NCBI RefSeq assembly: GCF_041296385.1
Contig: NC_091013.1
Span: 12,228,001 to 12,292,000, forward strand
DNA length: 64,000 bases
Source: Aphelocoma coerulescens
Taxonomy: Eukaryota > Chordata > Aves > Passeriformes > Corvidae
Reading direction: 5' to 3'
The notes beneath the pieces are model-generated. The model searched no databases. It saw nothing but the letters and a program-made list of their open reading frames with translations, and was not told where the DNA came from. The translations under genes and the position numbers were made by a program. Positions 61,269 to 64,000 of this stretch are shown here, one piece after another. The stretch's first letter is position 1, and every line of letters begins with the position of its first letter.

Positions 61269-64000
61269 CTACCAAAAACAAATCAGAAGCTAGATTCTTT
61301 CAGCATCAGACTGATATATTTGGGCATCTTTTTTATATTTTAGTATTCATATATCCTGACAATTTCAATTTATGTATGAATCAGAACAAAACAAAACCTT
61401 GAAGGAATCATTGGATTTCATTGACCAATATTTTTAATTCTACTGAGCTAGCAAACCAATGAAAGAAAGAAATTTTGGTAGAACATATTCCTCTGGTCAC
61501 TATTCACATAATCTAGTAATGGAATAATATCTGTTCTATTTCCTGAAATCTTATATGTAACCACAATTCATATTGGAAACTCAACATTTGTTAACAATTT
61601 GTTAACATTATTAATGTATGAACTTATTAATATTATTAGCATGTGTTAATTGCATATATAATGTAGCATTACTTATTTTCTTTGTTTTTGAAGAATAACT
61701 GTGGCAGGAACCTTAAATGCATAAAAGCAGTAGAGTTTCAACTGGAAATAAAGACAATTCTGAAAGCAAGGAACATACAAGACAGACACAGCATTCCGTG
61801 TCCAGGGACTGCAGAACACACTTAGTTTGAATCAAGCTTAATTGAGTGTTTGATTAGTCACAGAGCCATTCATGGAGTAAGCAGTAGTAATTTTTGAAGT
61901 TGCATAGTTTAATTTGTGATCTATTTAAGGTTCTGAATTAAGTCAGCTAGGAACTCTGAAGCCAAAATGAAAAATAGAAGCTGAACAGGTATTCAAAAGA
62001 ATGAAAATCAGTTTATTACCACTGGTAGAAAATGGATGTAAAATGATGACACCATAGGAGTGATTACTCAGCTTGCAAGATCAGACTGATAATGCAACAG
62101 ACAAACTTTAAGGATGATCCTTAATTTAAATAAGAAACTAGAATGAAATATATTTTTTATAACCAATGAAAAGTAAAGTAATTTTTTTCCTTGGCTTGAT
62201 TAATTCATGAGTATTTAACTAATTTTAATTAAATTCTATCACATGCTGAAATATATTTCAAACTAATCCATTAAAAATAACAATAAAAGAATACCAACAA
62301 AAAAATCAAACCAATTAAAAAGCCCAGAAGACAAAGCTTTAAAATTCAAAATTAGAATTAAAATTATATAAACTTCCATTATGAATCACAAAACTGCTGG
62401 AGGCCTCTCTCCAAAATGTCTTTACTTACCTATATTTTCCATAAAATTTTTAATTCTTACAGAAGTCTCATGTTCTGTGCAGGGTAGTAACAGATTCTGG
62501 CAGCACTGGTTCTAAGTCATGCTGCCATTGATGACATTACAACAATGCTCATACACAGAAAAAGATAACTAACTGTATTTATAAACCTACTTAAGATGAA
62601 ATGTGTATCTACATCTTTCTATGTGGGAATTTACTACCAATACTAACATTTAAATTCAGCTAATACCTTACAATATAATGTACATACAAATGACTGTAAG
62701 AAATCAAAAGGCACTGAAATAAGATGTTGGTTTGTTTTTATTTTTTGTGATGGAAGAATAAATTATATGCAGGTATAAGTTGGATAGGGGAAAAGAGAGA
62801 TATGGAAGTCTTTTTTTCTTTAACATACGGGGCAATGGTCTTTCAGATGACAAATGCCAGTTTAAGGGGCAATCACTGTGGATAACTGTGGACATATACT
62901 TGCCATCGTTTGAAATTTTTTTGAGAGGCCCCAAAATAGCCAAAGCCTGTTCAGAGTTGACATTCAAATTGATGTCACTGAGTGGGATGTTGAGCCTGAA
63001 GGAAAACTGTAAGGGCCATGTCAGCCCCAAAGATTCTGCTGGATAAGTTAGAAAAGGGCCAACTTGGCACTAGGAAGATACAAAGATGAATTAGGAAAAA
63101 GGAGGGGGAAACTGAGCTTTGGGAGCAAAGGATAAAAAACTTGGAATTAGTGGATTAGACTTCCTACCTGAGTACCCCCAAGAGGTAAGAGCATTCCTAA
63201 ATCTTTCAGTTAAGAATTCAACAAGTCTGCCTCTTCAGACATGTAGGCTTACCAGTCAAACTGTAAGAAAATTGAATTAATGTCACTTAAATTAAGTACC
63301 TAGTGAATGTTCAAGTAAATCTAGAAGGAAAGGACACTTTTAGATATGATTTTAAAATCTTATTTTTATTTTTTAACGTGCCCAAACTGATTCAAGTGTG
63401 ACTGCAAAATGATCTGACATTTTTAGGCAACTGACATTAAACACTGCTCAGCTTCTCAAAACTTTCACAAGAATAATCCGGTGGTAACAAAGTATTTCTT
63501 CCATTAAGTGTTATGACTGAACAGTGCTAATACAAGAATTTCTGTGGCAGTTCAGCAGAACAGAGAGGACCTGCTGCAGCCAGAAGTATGCTTTGGCAGG
63601 CTTTGGGCAGTTTATGCTGAGTAAGAAGACTTCAGTACCTTTGGGGTTTTTTTGTTTGTTTGTTTGGGCTTTTTTTAGCAATAATAAGAAGTGTTAATGT
63701 AATCTTCAGGTGCTCTTCATAATGTGGATCCTACAAAACAAAAAGTGTAGCAGGTCTGCAGTGTCTACCAAATTTCAGTGCAGGTAATTACACACAGCTT
63801 ACCTTGAATTCCAGCTGACAGGAACTGTCCTTCTGTGCACTGCTTAACCACGTCTCCCTTCTAAGGGTGGCTGCATTTCAGCAGTGAATGAAGACATCCT
63901 GTTATTATACTTCATTTTATATAGGACATACCATTTATGGGGAATGTAACTCTAAAGAACTATGCAAAAACATGTTTACTACAGAGTTTGAAGCGGGCTT
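61269..64000. other. AT-rich DNA to the window end, no gene recognised
   Basis: Open frames overlap on both strands at 62704-63046 (88 and 108 codons) without recognisable domains. A TTTG/T-rich tract lies at about 63648-63675. Nothing else is seen. Confidence 0.55.

Noticed and set aside
1..64000. Search for tRNA, rRNA, CRISPR arrays, bacterial operons or full-length retroviral genes
   Set aside because: No cloverleaf, array or gag-pol-env block was recognised. All evidence points to a non-coding avian nuclear region.

Overview
The window looks like bird nuclear DNA: AT-rich, gene-poor sequence in which the recognisable dispersed repeats are chicken repeat 1 (CR1) LINE fragments and solo retroviral LTRs, with no SINEs. 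The CR1 pieces are 5'-truncated copies of the ORF2/3' end. The LTR families are of avian type, and one ERVL-type LTR resembles families I know from songbird genomes. A songbird or other neoavian is therefore likely, but the species cannot be fixed by eye. I find no protein-coding gene with confidence, no RNA gene, and no operon, CRISPR or prokaryotic feature. The stretch is best read as an intergenic region or a very large intron.

Layout. 1-4.6 kb is unannotatable AT-rich DNA. 4.6-8.5 kb holds three LINE pieces: a CR1 fragment (minus), a very decayed older CR1/L3-like copy spanning the reverse-transcriptase region (plus), and a younger CR1 3' end (plus) running into a TATTC microsatellite. 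8.5-17.6 kb has nothing recognisable. At 17.8-18.1 kb lies an almost perfect 305-bp CTCCT pentamer array. At 19.5-20.3 kb two CR1 3' ends face each other. At 29.4-29.9 kb there is a probable solo LTR (minus), and at 30.8-31.3 kb a CR1 (minus). 31.3-43.7 kb is a long bland stretch, followed by a CR1 (minus) carrying an internal simple-repeat insertion at 43.7-44.1 kb.

The richest part is 45.5-55.4 kb. It contains a 601-bp solo LTR (minus) with a perfect 6-bp target-site duplication, a 163-codon open frame of unknown nature, an exon-like segment between good splice consensus sites, and an 895-bp GC-rich ERVL-type solo LTR (plus) with a perfect 5-bp duplication. It also contains a 504-bp nearly pure polypurine (GAAAAA/GAA) array, a long CR1 (minus) with an internal 62-bp tandem duplication, and another ERVL-type LTR (plus) with a TATA box. 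At 55.57 kb there is a perfect 22-bp hairpin. A further LTR-like element with TATA, octamer and poly(A) signals lies at 60.9-61.3 kb. The rest to 64 kb is plain AT-rich DNA.

The elements do not form a pathway. They record successive retroposition: a pre-avian-type CR1, then avian CR1 3' ends, then retroviral insertions reduced to solo LTRs by recombination, with later microsatellite growth. Nearly all long open frames are artefacts of stop-free simple repeats, CR1 or LTR sequence, or chance. No clear new biological system was found. The best leads are the two LTRs with intact target duplications, the two polypurine arrays, and the unexplained open frame and exon-like segment at 46.8-47.9 kb.
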